Both the position numbers and the translations under genes were made by a program. This document shows, one piece after another, positions 21,773 to 30,721 of a DNA stretch of 64,000 nucleotides (within the stretch, counting starts at the first letter, position 1; every line of letters starts with the position of its first letter). The stretch is from contig CAWGCJ010000016.1 of NCBI GenBank assembly GCA_963821095.1, forward strand, positions 1 to 64,000, written 5' to 3'. Source of the stretch: CAVPHV01 sp963821095. GTDB taxonomy: Bacteria; Actinomycetota; Acidimicrobiia; Spongiisociales; UBA5794. The notes under the pieces were generated by a model. It was not told the DNA's origin, did not search any database, and worked only from the letters and a program-made list of their open reading frames with translations.

Positions 21773-22102
21773 CTACCGGCCGCTCCGGGGGTCGCTGGAT
21801 CCCGGCGGGTCCTTGAGCATCCGCCAGTCGCGATGGTGGGGACGGGGCCGGTCCTGGGCAGGGGGTTGTCGCCAAAACGGGCGGTCGGCTTCGGCGGGGC
21901 CTGATCGGTCCGTCAGTTTGCTCACGGCGTCGTAGGCGCCCAGTAGTTCCTGTGCGGCGGTGACGTCCTGGCTATTCACTAGGACCAGCGTCGATTCGCC
22001 CTCGCCGCCGGTCCAGGACTGGACGTCGGCGTTGCGCAGCAGTCGCTGAGCCCTGCTCGCCTTGGCCGGCTCTTGGGTCCGAAACACCTCGACCTGGTCC
22101 AT
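21773..22102 (-). CDS. DUF2007-like small protein
   Basis: A 109-aa soluble protein. Its first 60 residues (MDQVEVFRTQEPAKASRAQR through VTAAQELLGAYDAV) fit the short alpha/beta module of DUF2007-type putative signalling proteins. The tail is proline- and arginine-rich. ATG 22102 is chosen because upstream in-frame sequence looks non-coding. It is divergent from the BON/OmpA gene. Confidence 0.6.
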   Translation of the reverse strand: MDQVEVFRTQEPAKASRAQRLLRNADVQSWTGGEGESTLVLVNSQDVTAAQELLGAYDAVSKLTDRSGPAEADRPFWRQPPAQDRPRPHHRDWRMLKDPPGSSDPRSGR

Positions 22103-22187
22103 GTGCCCCACCGTACTATGGGGTCGAGCAACCAAGATGTGCGATGTCGACGAACCTCGTTCTAGCCAACATCCTGTGTCATAGTGA

Positions 22188-23660
22188 GTGTCGTCGACAA
22201 CTGATGGACCGACCTTGACCTCGCCCCGCCGGAACCAAGAGCGCATCCCGGAAGCCGTTTGGTGGCTGCTCGGAGCCTTTGCCGTGCTGGTTGTGGTTGC
22301 TCTGTTCTACGGCCTGCCGCGGGAACATGAAGAACTCTCGGCGCGCGCCGTCGAGGCGGTCCACGAGTCGGGGGTGTCGGTTGATGTCAGGGTCGACGGT
22401 CGCGACGTTTATCTCGAAGGGGGTGTGGGGACGTTCGAGGAGTCCGAGATGGTGGTGGCGGCTGTCTGGAATGTCGAGGGGGTTCGGTTTGTCCACGCCG
22501 ACATCACCTACCTGACCCGCGGCGGGATTGTGGCCGACGACTCGGTCGCGGCGACGTTGGCTGCCGACCCGGACCCCGCGCTCACCGTTGTCATGACCTC
22601 CGGCGTTGCGACCCTGCGGGGGCGCTATCCCGAAGGCGATGCCATCGATGGACTGGTAGCGGCCGCAGTGGTTGCGTTCGGCGAGGATCGTGTGAAGTCT
22701 TCGGTCGGAAGCAGCGAGGTTGTGGTCACCGAGGAATGGATCAACCGGATTCCTGCGATGCTGCCCGGCCTCACCGAGATGCAAAGCGTCACGGTTGCGA
22801 TGGGTTCTGGGGGCGCTGCGATTGCCGGCGAAGTTGCTACTCCCGAGGAGAAGGCTCGGATCGGGCTTGTGGTCGAAGATGCCGTTGGTGATCTCCTGGC
22901 GGTCACCAACAACTTGGTGGTGGTTCCGCTCACGCCGGTCGAGTTCCATGCAGCCGGCGCCGAGGGCGAGGTATTGCTCGCCGGCGTGCTGCCGGACGAG
23001 GACGTAGTCGCTGCGGTCGGTGGGATCGCCGTCGAGATCTACGGCGAGCAGAACGTGACCAATCTGCTCGAGGTTGGGCCCAAAGTGGAGAACCCTTCAT
23101 GGCTGGAAGCGCTGCCCGGCGTCATTGCGGCAACGAGCGACCTCGAAACGTGGAGCTTCGACATCACGTCCACCGGCGCAGTGCTTCTGGCGCGCGGGCC
23201 CGACGATGCATCACTAGAACTCGTCGTCGCCGCGGTTGAAGACTTCCTAGCAATCGGCCTCGATGTCGCCGTAGACGTCCAACGGACCGCAACGAGCGTG
23301 GCCGACGAACTGACTGCAATCCTCGAAGGCTCGGCGACCTTCGACTCCGGAAGCACCAGGCTCTCCGCGGAGGCCACCGAGCTGCTCGACGCCGTAGTCG
23401 TCGTCCTGCTGGCCAACCCTGCAACGCTGCTCACCGTGGAGGGTCACACCGACGACCTGGGTGACGAGACAACGAACCTCACATTGAGCCAGGCCCGGGC
23501 CGACGCGGTGGTCGAGTACCTCGTTGCGGGAGGAGTGGCCGAGGACAGGTTGGTTGCGATCGGATTCGGCGAGTCCGTCCCGATCGCCGACAACGCCACC
23601 GAGGAAGGACGAGCCGCCAATCGCAGGATTGTGTTCGTGGTCAGGGAGGACGACAACTGA
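22188..23660 (+). CDS. BON- and OmpA-domain envelope protein (ArfA-like)
   Basis: A 490-aa protein with one N-terminal membrane anchor (residues about 25-43, VWWLLGAFAVLVVVALFYG). It is followed by BON-like repeats (VSVDVRVDGRDVYLEGGVGT; LTVVMTSGVATLRGRYPEG). The C-terminal OmpA domain has TVEGHTDDLGDETTN, LSQARADAVVEYL and GRAANRRIVFVV, the peptidoglycan-binding pattern. The same anchor-BON-OmpA order is found in mycobacterial ArfA. It probably links the membrane to the cell wall. The GTG start at 22188 is the most upstream reasonable one. The stop overlaps the next gene (TGATG). Confidence 0.88.
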   Translation: MSSTTDGPTLTSPRRNQERIPEAVWWLLGAFAVLVVVALFYGLPREHEELSARAVEAVHESGVSVDVRVDGRDVYLEGGVGTFEESEMVVAAVWNVEGVRFVHADITYLTRGGIVADDSVAATLAADPDPALTVVMTSGVATLRGRYPEGDAIDGLVAAAVVAFGEDRVKSSVGSSEVVVTEEWINRIPAMLPGLTEMQSVTVAMGSGGAAIAGEVATPEEKARIGLVVEDAVGDLLAVTNNLVVVPLTPVEFHAAGAEGEVLLAGVLPDEDVVAAVGGIAVEIYGEQNVTNLLEVGPKVENPSWLEALPGVIAATSDLETWSFDITSTGAVLLARGPDDASLELVVAAVEDFLAIGLDVAVDVQRTATSVADELTAILEGSATFDSGSTRLSAEATELLDAVVVVLLANPATLLTVEGHTDDLGDETTNLTLSQARADAVVEYLVAGGVAEDRLVAIGFGESVPIADNATEEGRAANRRIVFVVREDDN

Positions 23661-24259
23661 TGAGAGGTGTTCTTTACGCGGCGTGGGAGATCGTGCTGCT
23701 CCTGTTGGTGGCGGGCATCATTGGCCTCGTGCTCGGCTGGGTGTTGACCAAATGGACGATCGGACGGCGGGCCGGCCGAGCGGAACGCCAAGCCGATGCC
23801 CAGAAGGAGGTCGCCAGGGCGCTTCGCAGTCAGAACGACTCATTGGAGCGTGAACTCTCTTTGGCGCGCGCTGCATTGCACGATCAGGAGGCCGAACTCC
23901 GTCGGGTGCGAAGCGGCCTCACAGCGGCCGAAATCTCTGAGTCGTCGGCGGCTGCAGTGGTGAACGAGATGGTCGTGAGCGAGGCAACCACCTCGGTAGA
24001 GGTGATTGCGGCGCGAACGGCAGGGGACGGGCCGCGCCACGACGACGATCTGCAGCTCATTCATGGGATCGGCCCCAAGCTCGAGCGGCGGCTCAAGGAC
24101 ATGGGGATCACGTCGTTTGCCCAGATCGCCCGGTTTGGTGCAGCCGACATTGCGGTCGTCGCGGGGGCGCTTGGAAGCTTCCCAAAGCGGATCGAACGCG
24201 ACGACTGGGTAGCGGGGGCGGCGCACCTCCACCAAGAGACCCACGGCGAGCCCATCTAG
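23660..24259 (+). CDS. Membrane-anchored coiled-coil protein with helix-hairpin-helix domain
   Basis: A 199-aa protein with a membrane helix at residues about 9-31, then a charged coiled coil (residues 35-90), then a C-terminal helix-hairpin-helix module, DLQLIHGIGPKLERRLKDMGITSFAQIA. This module resembles the domain in COG3743 proteins and ribosomal-protein fusions. HhH modules bind DNA or RNA backbones, but a membrane-anchored one may instead act in protein contacts. The gene is translationally coupled to the BON/OmpA gene. Confidence 0.8.
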   Translation: MRGVLYAAWEIVLLLLVAGIIGLVLGWVLTKWTIGRRAGRAERQADAQKEVARALRSQNDSLERELSLARAALHDQEAELRRVRSGLTAAEISESSAAAVVNEMVVSEATTSVEVIAARTAGDGPRHDDDLQLIHGIGPKLERRLKDMGITSFAQIARFGAADIAVVAGALGSFPKRIERDDWVAGAAHLHQETHGEPI

Positions 24260-24360
24260 GAGCCCGGCCCTCGGCAACGGGATGGCCGGCGCAATTGCTC
24301 CAGATCGCCCCAGTAGCGGCCGATGTTTTCCTTGATTGCACGTCTTGCGGAGGATCTTTC

Positions 24361-25380
24361 GTGGACACATTGCGTGGGAGCCTGGAAACCTTTGGCCTCG
24401 ACGGAGTGATGAATCTCATCACCTCGACGGGAAAGACCGGGGTGCTCAAGGCCTTCTCCGGTCGCCTGGTCGGCCGGATCTACTTCCGCGACGGCTCCAT
24501 CGTCTATGGAACCACCCGTGAGCTCGATGGCTACGTCACGGATCTCTACCAGCGAAAGGGTGTGGGCTCGGCTGAGGGCCGCGAGCACGAGCGACGGGGC
24601 AGGACCCAAACCAACCAGTGGACCCATCCCCTCGAGGAGCTCGTCAAGCAGCAGATCGTCGACGTCTTCGTCCGGCTGCTGCAGATCCCCGGTGGGCAGT
24701 TTGCCTTCGAGGAAGGCACAACAACGTCGGCCTACCAGGCCGAGGCCGAGCACCACTTCGACCCGGTGATGATCTCAGAGTTGGCGAGGGAGCGCCTCGC
24801 AGAGTGGGATGGGATCGTTGCCCTTGTTCCCAGCCCGACGGCGCGGTTTCGGTTGGCGGACAACCTCCCCCCGGATCAGTTCGAGGTCACGATCGATGCC
24901 AAGACCTGGTCGTTCCTTGCTGCCATCAAGGATGGCGCCGCCGTCGAGGACATCGCCGAGCGACTCCGGATCTTCGAGTTTCCAGCCGCCAAGAAGATTG
25001 CCGAGTTTGTGCGGCGCGGGCTGCTGGTCATCGTCGAGGACGAGGCCGTCGTGGACGGGGCCGCCGAGGCTGAGGTTGAGCCGACCGGTGCCGACCAAGG
25101 TGCGGTGCCACCTCAGATCACCACTCCCGTCGCGCCCACAACTGCCGCCCCGCCGATGCCTGCTGTGGACATCGAGACGGCTCCGCCACCCGTGACTCCC
25201 ATTCCCCGGATCGAGTTGCCCCCAGCGCCCGAGCTCCATCCGTTCCCCGAGCCGTTGGCGTCCCGGACCGCGGCGCCGCCGGTGCCCCCGCCTCCACCCG
25301 GATCAACCGAGATCGAGATCCGCACCACGCCGGCGGATGAAGCCTCCGAGCTAGGCGATTCGGCACCCGAAGCGCCGTGA
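24361..25380 (+). CDS. PATAN (DUF4388) domain protein with proline-rich tail
   Basis: A 339-aa soluble protein. The N-terminal PATAN module is clear (LETFGLDGVMNLITSTGKTG, then GRIYFRDGSIVYGTT). These domains occur in two-component and gliding or motility regulators as protein-interaction modules. A winged-helix-like middle follows (residues about 170-240). The last 100 residues are rich in Pro and Ala, with runs such as PPVPPPPPG. GTG 24361 has a well-placed GGAGG (24349-24353); a longer reading from a TTG at 24295 is less likely. It sits 101 nt after the HhH gene. Confidence 0.82.
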   Translation: MDTLRGSLETFGLDGVMNLITSTGKTGVLKAFSGRLVGRIYFRDGSIVYGTTRELDGYVTDLYQRKGVGSAEGREHERRGRTQTNQWTHPLEELVKQQIVDVFVRLLQIPGGQFAFEEGTTTSAYQAEAEHHFDPVMISELARERLAEWDGIVALVPSPTARFRLADNLPPDQFEVTIDAKTWSFLAAIKDGAAVEDIAERLRIFEFPAAKKIAEFVRRGLLVIVEDEAVVDGAAEAEVEPTGADQGAVPPQITTPVAPTTAAPPMPAVDIETAPPPVTPIPRIELPPAPELHPFPEPLASRTAAPPVPPPPPGSTEIEIRTTPADEASELGDSAPEAP

Positions 25381-25396
25381 CTTCGTGTCTCGGCGA

Positions 25397-26674
25397 TCAC
25401 GCCAGCGGTGAGGGCTTCCCGAGTTGGCCGAGCTGTGAGACGTCGCGGGGAAACAGCAGGCCCATCGTCCAGTCGCTGACTACCCGGGATTTGCGGGCAA
25501 TGCCCGGCATCATCAGCAGGTGGTAAGAGCGGCCCATCCACCAGGCCAGGGGCCCGGTGAACGTCCAACGACGAACCTGTGCGGTGCCCTGCCGCTTGCC
25601 GAGAGTGACGGCCAAGCCGCGTGATCGGTAGTCAAAGACCTTTGGGTCGCCGACCCCGAAGTGGGCGGCCACGTTCGCGGCAGCGACGCGGGCCTGGCGC
25701 ATGGCGTGCTGTGCCGTGTTGGGGCTGACTCCGCCGTCGATGTCGGGCACCGCAGCAAAATCCCCAACGGCATAGAGGTCGTCGCGCGCCTCGACCCGGA
25801 GCCGATCGTCGACGGGGACAAAGCCGCGCTCATCGTTGGGGAGTCCCCAGGCTGCGGCCAGCGGCGAGGGGTTCTGACCCGCCGTCCACACGATGGTCTC
25901 CGATACGTAGGGGCGAACCCGGGGCGATGAAAGGCGTACCCGGTTGCCCTCACAGCTCTCGAGCCGGGTGTCGAGGAGCACCTCGATGCCGCGTTTGGCC
26001 AGGGTCTTCTCGGTGAAGCGCGCCAGCTTGGGGTTGAGCCCGGGAAGCAAGGTGTCCTGCGCTTCCACAAGGACCCAGCGGAAGTCGGCTGGGGTCAGGT
26101 TCGGATAGCGCTTCAGCGCATCGACCGCCAAGGACTCGAGTTCGGCGATGGCCTCGACTCCGGCATAGCCCCCGCCGACAAAGGTGAATGTGAGAAGACG
26201 CTCCCGGGTCTCCGGATCACTCGTAGCTGCAGCGGCATCGAGTTGGTGCAGGACCCGGTTGCGCAGCCAGATGGCGTCGGCCAGGGTCTTGAAGCCGACG
26301 GCGTGATCGATCAGGCCCGGAATCGGGTAAATCGCAGGTATCGAGCCCGGGGCGAGAACGGCAGTCTCGAACTCGACCGCATGCTCGGTTCCGTTGATGT
26401 CTCGCACAACCGCCGAGTTGGCGCCGGTGTCGAGAGCGATGACCTCACCGATCACCACGTTGGTGTCCTTGAGGAGCTCTCGCAACGGGATCACCGCATG
26501 GCGGGGCTCGAGTGTGCCGGCGGCCGCCTCCGGTAACAGTGGAGAGAACAGCAAGAAGTTCTCCGGCGCAACCAGGACAATGCGCTTGTTTCGTCCCCGC
26601 AGCAACTGCTCCAGTTCCCGAGCGCAAAAGGCGCCCCCAAACCCTCCCCCAACGATGAGCGTATCGACTCGCAT
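25397..26674 (-). CDS. Type II NADH dehydrogenase-like FAD oxidoreductase
   Basis: A 425-aa flavoprotein. The N-terminal FAD-binding motif is VDTLIVGGGFGGAFCARELE, the NADH motif is FTFVGGGYAGVEAIAELE, and the second FAD segment is DDLYAVGDFA. The C-terminal hydrophobic part (FTGPLAWWMGRSYHLLMMPG) fits the membrane-contacting tail of NDH-2, which passes electrons from NADH to quinone without pumping protons. Other members of this family use ferredoxin or sulfide, so the substrate is likely but not proven. ATG 26674 places the dinucleotide fold at the very N-terminus. Confidence 0.88.
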   Translation of the reverse strand: MRVDTLIVGGGFGGAFCARELEQLLRGRNKRIVLVAPENFLLFSPLLPEAAAGTLEPRHAVIPLRELLKDTNVVIGEVIALDTGANSAVVRDINGTEHAVEFETAVLAPGSIPAIYPIPGLIDHAVGFKTLADAIWLRNRVLHQLDAAAATSDPETRERLLTFTFVGGGYAGVEAIAELESLAVDALKRYPNLTPADFRWVLVEAQDTLLPGLNPKLARFTEKTLAKRGIEVLLDTRLESCEGNRVRLSSPRVRPYVSETIVWTAGQNPSPLAAAWGLPNDERGFVPVDDRLRVEARDDLYAVGDFAAVPDIDGGVSPNTAQHAMRQARVAAANVAAHFGVGDPKVFDYRSRGLAVTLGKRQGTAQVRRWTFTGPLAWWMGRSYHLLMMPGIARKSRVVSDWTMGLLFPRDVSQLGQLGKPSPLA

Positions 26675-26719
26675 GGCGCGAAGGGTACCGATCCGCACTG
26701 CCTAATCACCCAGGCTCCG

Positions 26720-28144
26720 CTAGCCCTTCACAACTCCCAGGGGGACGAGCCGGGCGACCTTGGTGGCCAGGCCGGCTTGATGACACACCTCGACGACCTC
26801 GTCGACATCCTTGTAGGCGTAGGGGGCTTCTTCCGAAAGGAGCTGCACCGAGCCGGGCCGCACCGAGATGCCGTCCGCTTCGAGATGGTGTCTCACCTCG
26901 GCGCCGGACTGTTCGCGTTTGGCAGCTTTGCGGCTCATCAGCCTGCCGGCGCCGTGGGCGGCGGACGCAAATGCGGGGTTGCCTGTGGCGCCTGCGAGCA
27001 CCCACGAGGCCGTTCCCATCGACCCGGGGATGAGCACCGGTTGCCCGACGCCTCGTAGGTCGAGGGGCAGGTCGGGATGACCGGGGCCGAAGGCACGGGT
27101 GGCTCCCTTGCGGTGGACGCACAGGGGAGTCGGTCGGCCCGCCACGTCGTGGGTCTCGACCTTGGCAAGGTTGTGAGCGACGTCGAACACGAGCCGCATT
27201 CCGGTCTTCTCGACCGACGTCCCGAAGGCAGTGGCAAAGGAGCGGCGAGCCTGATCGCCGAGGACATGGCGGTTGGCCCAGGCGAAGTTGGCGGCGGCGG
27301 CCATGGCCCCGAGATACTGCTCGCCTTCAGCCGATTGCACCGGTACACAGGCCAGTTGGCGGTCGGGGACGGAGATGCCGTGACGTGCCATGGCCGGTCC
27401 CATCAGCTTGAGCTGATCGGTACACGTTTGGTGTCCCAGGCCGCGCGATCCGCAGTGAATCATCACGACGACCATTCCCGTCGCGAGCCCGAACGCCCGA
27501 GCTGCGACCTCGTCGTGGACCCGTTCAACCAACTGCACCTCGAGGAAATGGTTGCCGCCGCCGAGCGAGCCGAGTTGACCTCCGCCTCGGGCTCGGGCGC
27601 GTTGGCTGATCTGCGACGGGTCGGCGCCTTCTGAGGTGCCCCGCTCCTCGCACCATTCGAGGTCGCCATCCTCGCCGAAGCCGGCGCCGAGGACGGCAGC
27701 GGCGCCGTCGCGCAGGACGGCCTCGAGTAGCCCGGCGGATGCAATTGATCCCTTGCCGAGTCCGCGTGGAATGTTGGCATCCAGTTCACCCATGACGAGA
27801 TCACGCTTGGCCTGGAAGTCCGGAGCGGTGAAAGCTGAGGCGAGCAGGCGGACGCCGCAGCAGATGTCGAAGCCGACCCCGCCGGGAGAGACAACACCGC
27901 CGGCGGCGACATCGGTGGCGGCCACTCCGCCGATTGGGAACCCGTACCCCCAGTGGATGTCGGGCATCGCCATCGAGGCGTCCACGATGCCGGGGAGGTG
28001 AGCCACGTTGCCAACCTGCTTGGTGGCCTGATCCTCCTTCGCCTTCACCAGTAGCGCATCGCTGGCGAAGATCCGCCCGGGGACCCGCATGCCGCCCTCG
28101 CGTGGGATCTCCCAGACGGTGCTGGAGACCTGTCGCAGCTTCAT
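26720..28144 (-). CDS. rtcB: RNA-splicing ligase RtcB
   Basis: A 474-aa GTP- and Mn-dependent ligase that joins RNA 2',3'-cyclic phosphate ends to 5'-OH ends. Motifs seen are GGVGFDICCGVRLL (metal-binding Cys), GSLGGGNHFLEV, MIHCGSRGLGHQ, VFDVAHNLAKVE, HRKGATRAFGPGHPDLP and SAAHGAGRLMSR, which holds the His that becomes guanylylated. Length and order are complete. A canonical archease, its usual activator, is encoded 0.8 kb away on the same strand, separated by a small gene on the other strand. Confidence 0.97.
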   Translation of the reverse strand: MKLRQVSSTVWEIPREGGMRVPGRIFASDALLVKAKEDQATKQVGNVAHLPGIVDASMAMPDIHWGYGFPIGGVAATDVAAGGVVSPGGVGFDICCGVRLLASAFTAPDFQAKRDLVMGELDANIPRGLGKGSIASAGLLEAVLRDGAAAVLGAGFGEDGDLEWCEERGTSEGADPSQISQRARARGGGQLGSLGGGNHFLEVQLVERVHDEVAARAFGLATGMVVVMIHCGSRGLGHQTCTDQLKLMGPAMARHGISVPDRQLACVPVQSAEGEQYLGAMAAAANFAWANRHVLGDQARRSFATAFGTSVEKTGMRLVFDVAHNLAKVETHDVAGRPTPLCVHRKGATRAFGPGHPDLPLDLRGVGQPVLIPGSMGTASWVLAGATGNPAFASAAHGAGRLMSRKAAKREQSGAEVRHHLEADGISVRPGSVQLLSEEAPYAYKDVDEVVEVCHQAGLATKVARLVPLGVVKG

Positions 28145-28507
28145 GAGCGCACCGTACGCCGATCGGCTCCCCTCGGCTAGGAGGGTGTGGTGGATCGCGG
28201 TGGGTAACAGCGTCTCGCCGCTCAGCCTCCTTGATGCCTCACTCTGGCCGGCGGGCTCGTGGCACTCATCGACGCCCGGGCTTCATTCCGGCTTCCGCTG
28301 CAGAAACTCGGTGACGCACCCGAAGGCAGCGAGCATCGAGCCGTGGCTGAGACGGTGCGCAAGCAGCACCCTTCCCGGGGACCAACTCTAGATGAAGGAT
28401 CTCCCAACTCCCGCTGCCGCCGACGGTTCATAGTTGGATGTTCTGAAGCCGCGTGCCTAGACACCGGGGCCGCCAAGCGCGACGGTGGAGGGTGGAGAGG
28501 AGGTCTG
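28145..28507. other. Intergenic region, nothing recognised
   Basis: About 360 bases between the divergent rtcB start and the small membrane protein at 28508. I see no convincing reading frame, tRNA, riboswitch core or strong hairpin. It presumably holds the two promoters. Confidence 0.5.
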
Positions 28508-28819
28508 ATGAGAGGATTGTGGGCCCTCATAGGTGCGGTCCCCGGACTGATCATTGGTTTGCTGCTCCTCCCGGCCCTGGAGTTCTTCGGGTTGTTCCTC
28601 GGAGTGTTTCTGGCCATCGCAGGTGGGATGATCGGCGCTGCCCCTCCGGGCAGACACCTCTCGACGGCGCGGTGGGTGAGCCTCGGCCTGCTTGTCGGCG
28701 CCTTCGTGCTCATGGTCGGGGGAGTCATCGGGTTGGCGCTCGGACTGGTCGCCGTCGTCTACGGAGGAATTCGCGGGATGCGTGAGTCGGGTCCGGGATC
28801 GCCGCCGGTCCACGCCTAG
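28508..28819 (+). CDS. Small glycine-rich membrane protein
   Basis: A 103-aa product with three to four short hydrophobic helices (LWALIGAVPGLIIGLLLLPA; FGLFLGVFLAIAGGMIGAA; WVSLGLLVGAFVLMVGGVIG). ATG 28508 follows a GGAGG-type ribosome site. Its glycine-spaced helices are seen in many small stress-related membrane proteins, but no family is certain. Confidence 0.65.
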   Translation: MRGLWALIGAVPGLIIGLLLLPALEFFGLFLGVFLAIAGGMIGAAPPGRHLSTARWVSLGLLVGAFVLMVGGVIGLALGLVAVVYGGIRGMRESGPGSPPVHA

Positions 28820-28927
28820 TCGCCGGTTGAACTCAGCAGTCCATGCTCGTCGGTGGCGTGCTGACCCGGCGTTGGTTGGCTGGCCGATCGCTCACGCCAG
28901 TTGTTGCATCAGACGCGTCGCGCCCGG

Positions 28928-29350
28928 CTAGGTGTCGAAGTACACCCGCGCCCGCCAGCGTCCCGGCTGGATTTCGGCGACCTCGAGATCGTGATAGGTA
29001 ATGGCCTTGATGGGTGCGCCACGCAACTCAACGCCTTTCATCGGTGCGGCGGCGGCAACGAGCCGCAGGTGGGCGTCGCCAGATTGTGTGACGGTAACGG
29101 CGGTGAAGACGAGATCTTCCGCTTCGCTTCGGTAGAGAAGCTCTGACAGCGCGTCGACCAGAACCTCTTCGTGCGGAGTGGTGAGCGGAACGACTGCAGT
29201 GATCTTGGTGGTGTCCGTCAGCGCAGCGAGGTCGTACATCAAGCCGAACATGCCGACCGCCGTGGTGGCGACCACGGACTCGAAGGAGTCGGCAGTCGCC
29301 TCAACCCCGGTGTCGGCGGTGTGCGACAGGACTCGATACTCGCCATCCAT
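28928..29350 (-). CDS. Archease, RtcB activator
   Basis: A 140-aa protein with the archease pattern. It begins YRVLSHTADTGVEATADSFE, with the conserved His and Asp, and has VPLTTPHEEVLVDALSELLY in the middle. It ends ELRGAPIKAITYHDLEV and WRARVYFDT with the C-terminal Asp. Archease speeds RtcB guanylylation and multiple turnover. The start at 29350 removes a 21-residue non-conserved leader. Closeness to rtcB supports the role. Confidence 0.93.
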   Translation of the reverse strand: MDGEYRVLSHTADTGVEATADSFESVVATTAVGMFGLMYDLAALTDTTKITAVVPLTTPHEEVLVDALSELLYRSEAEDLVFTAVTVTQSGDAHLRLVAAAAPMKGVELRGAPIKAITYHDLEVAEIQPGRWRARVYFDT

Positions 29351-29412
29351 GGGGTGATTATGCCCGGGCGGGGCCGCTCGGCGCCGAAGATGGAAGCAGG
29401 TAGCCTCTGGCA

Positions 29413-30162
29413 ATGAGTATTTGGTCCGTGCCGTACTTCATGGGTGACCCGATGACAGGCTTTGCGGTCCCCAAGCCCAATACCGTGGTGAGCCCGGCGC
29501 TACCCGACGGCAGTCCGCAGGAACGCATGGCCGTGCTCTACCGGGAATTGGCGAACCGGGTGGCCGGTGACGAGTTTCCGGTCGTGTATTCCGGCGACTG
29601 CGTCTCGGTCATCGGGGTGCTCGCCGGGTTGCAGCGCCGCGAGGTAGCGCCGCTCCTCATCTGGCTCGACGCCCACGGTGACTTCAACACCTGGGAAACC
29701 ACGCCTTCCGGGTTTCTGGGCGGGATGCCGCTGGCGATGCTGACCGGGCGGGGGGAGCAGACCATCGTCGAGGGTGCCGGGCTTCGGCCGGTGCCGGATG
29801 AGCAGGTGATCCTGGTCGGTGCCCGCGATCTCGATCCCGGTGAGGACGAGGCGGTGGCGGCATCCGGCATGATGGTCGAATCGGTCGACCAGCTGGCCCA
29901 CTCGCTGCCTCCCGACGCACCGCTCTACGTTCACATCGACGTCGATGTTGTGACGCCGGAGGATCTGCCGGCGGTGAACTATCCGGCGCCGGACGGTCCG
30001 AGGTTGCGCCAGGTACGGGCGGCGATGATCCACCTGGCGACGACGGACCGGGTCGTGGCCGTTTCGGTTTCCGGCTGGAACCCCGACCTGCCCGGCGCAG
30101 ATGTTGCCGCCGAAGCCACCTACCGATTGGTTGCGCCGTTCCTCGCTGAGCTACCGGACTAG
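29413..30162 (+). CDS. Arginase/agmatinase-fold protein with altered first metal ligand
   Basis: A 249-aa ureohydrolase-superfamily protein. The metal motifs are IWLDAHGDFNT and HIDVDVVTPEDLPAVNYPAP. The first motif, normally GGDH, reads SGDCVSV, so a Cys replaces the His that binds one manganese. The last motif is SGWNPDLPGAD. It may use a different metal arrangement or substrate. I have a general impression, unchecked, that related GDC-type members occur in other actinobacteria. It is divergent from archease and overlaps the next gene's stop by 4 nt tail to tail. Confidence 0.86.
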   Translation: MSIWSVPYFMGDPMTGFAVPKPNTVVSPALPDGSPQERMAVLYRELANRVAGDEFPVVYSGDCVSVIGVLAGLQRREVAPLLIWLDAHGDFNTWETTPSGFLGGMPLAMLTGRGEQTIVEGAGLRPVPDEQVILVGARDLDPGEDEAVAASGMMVESVDQLAHSLPPDAPLYVHIDVDVVTPEDLPAVNYPAPDGPRLRQVRAAMIHLATTDRVVAVSVSGWNPDLPGADVAAEATYRLVAPFLAELPD

Positions 30163-30620
30163 CGGGCTGTGCTGTCCATCACCTTGGCCAGGGCCCGAAC
30201 GATCCGGCGGGCCCTGGCCGACGGATCTGCGGTCTCGGCGATCCAGATCAGCATCTCTTTGCGCAGATGCGGGTCTGCCTTCTCCCAGTAGCGGTTGCCC
30301 TCATACAACGCATGGATGACGGCGGCGACGTCGTCGGGCATGGGGGGTTCGGCGTCGGAGGGGTCGAATTCCATCACGACTTCGACGTCGTCGTCGACGG
30401 CAAGGCTCGCCTCAGCCCGCACCGCTGAGCCGAGGAAGAGGTAGTGGCCGCCGCGAGGAACCGGAACCAGCGTGGCACGAAACGAGAAGCCGTTGGCGGT
30501 ACCGACCACCGGGGCATATCCCTTGCCAACGAAGGCGACGCCGACGCCGGCCGGTACCACCACTCCGCGGTTGGTCCCGATCTCAACCAACCGCCCGCTG
30601 AACCGCTGTGCCTTCGCCAT
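30159..30620 (-). CDS. DUF1905 / YdeI (OmdA)-like protein
   Basis: A 153-aa protein. Residues about 5-95 form a DUF1905 beta-barrel (FSGRLVEIGTNRGVVVPAGV), followed by a YdeI-like helical tail (PDDVAAVIHALYEGNRYWEK; RKEMLIWIAETADPSARARR). Members occur across bacteria; the function is unclear, and some were named for bacteriocin protection. ATG 30620 is chosen since the reading frame further upstream runs antisense through the glycine riboswitch. Confidence 0.85.
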   Translation of the reverse strand: MAKAQRFSGRLVEIGTNRGVVVPAGVGVAFVGKGYAPVVGTANGFSFRATLVPVPRGGHYLFLGSAVRAEASLAVDDDVEVVMEFDPSDAEPPMPDDVAAVIHALYEGNRYWEKADPHLRKEMLIWIAETADPSARARRIVRALAKVMDSTAR

Positions 30621-30637
30621 CACCCCGTCATCGTACG

Positions 30638-30693
30638 AGGGTTTTGGCGGATCGAGGCGACACCTGTGTCGCTGATGGACGCCAAAACTCCCT
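30638..30693. repeat. Palindromic element, copy 3 of the TTTTGGCG family
   Basis: A two-tier hairpin. The outer arms are GTTTTGGCG (30641-30649) and CGCCAAAAC (30680-30688), extended by AGG/TCCCT. The inner arms are GCGACA and TGTCGC around a CCTG loop. The layout matches the copies at 33821-33877 and 37614-37666, but this one lies between divergent transcription units, so it cannot simply be a terminator for both. Confidence 0.65.
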
Positions 30694-30721
30694 GTGGTAC
30701 GCTCGTCGTGCCGCCAACGCC

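Noticed and set aside
21860..21900. Fourth copy of the TTTTGGCG palindrome (CGCCAAAACGGGCGG)
   Set aside because: Only one arm is present and it lies inside a coding region.
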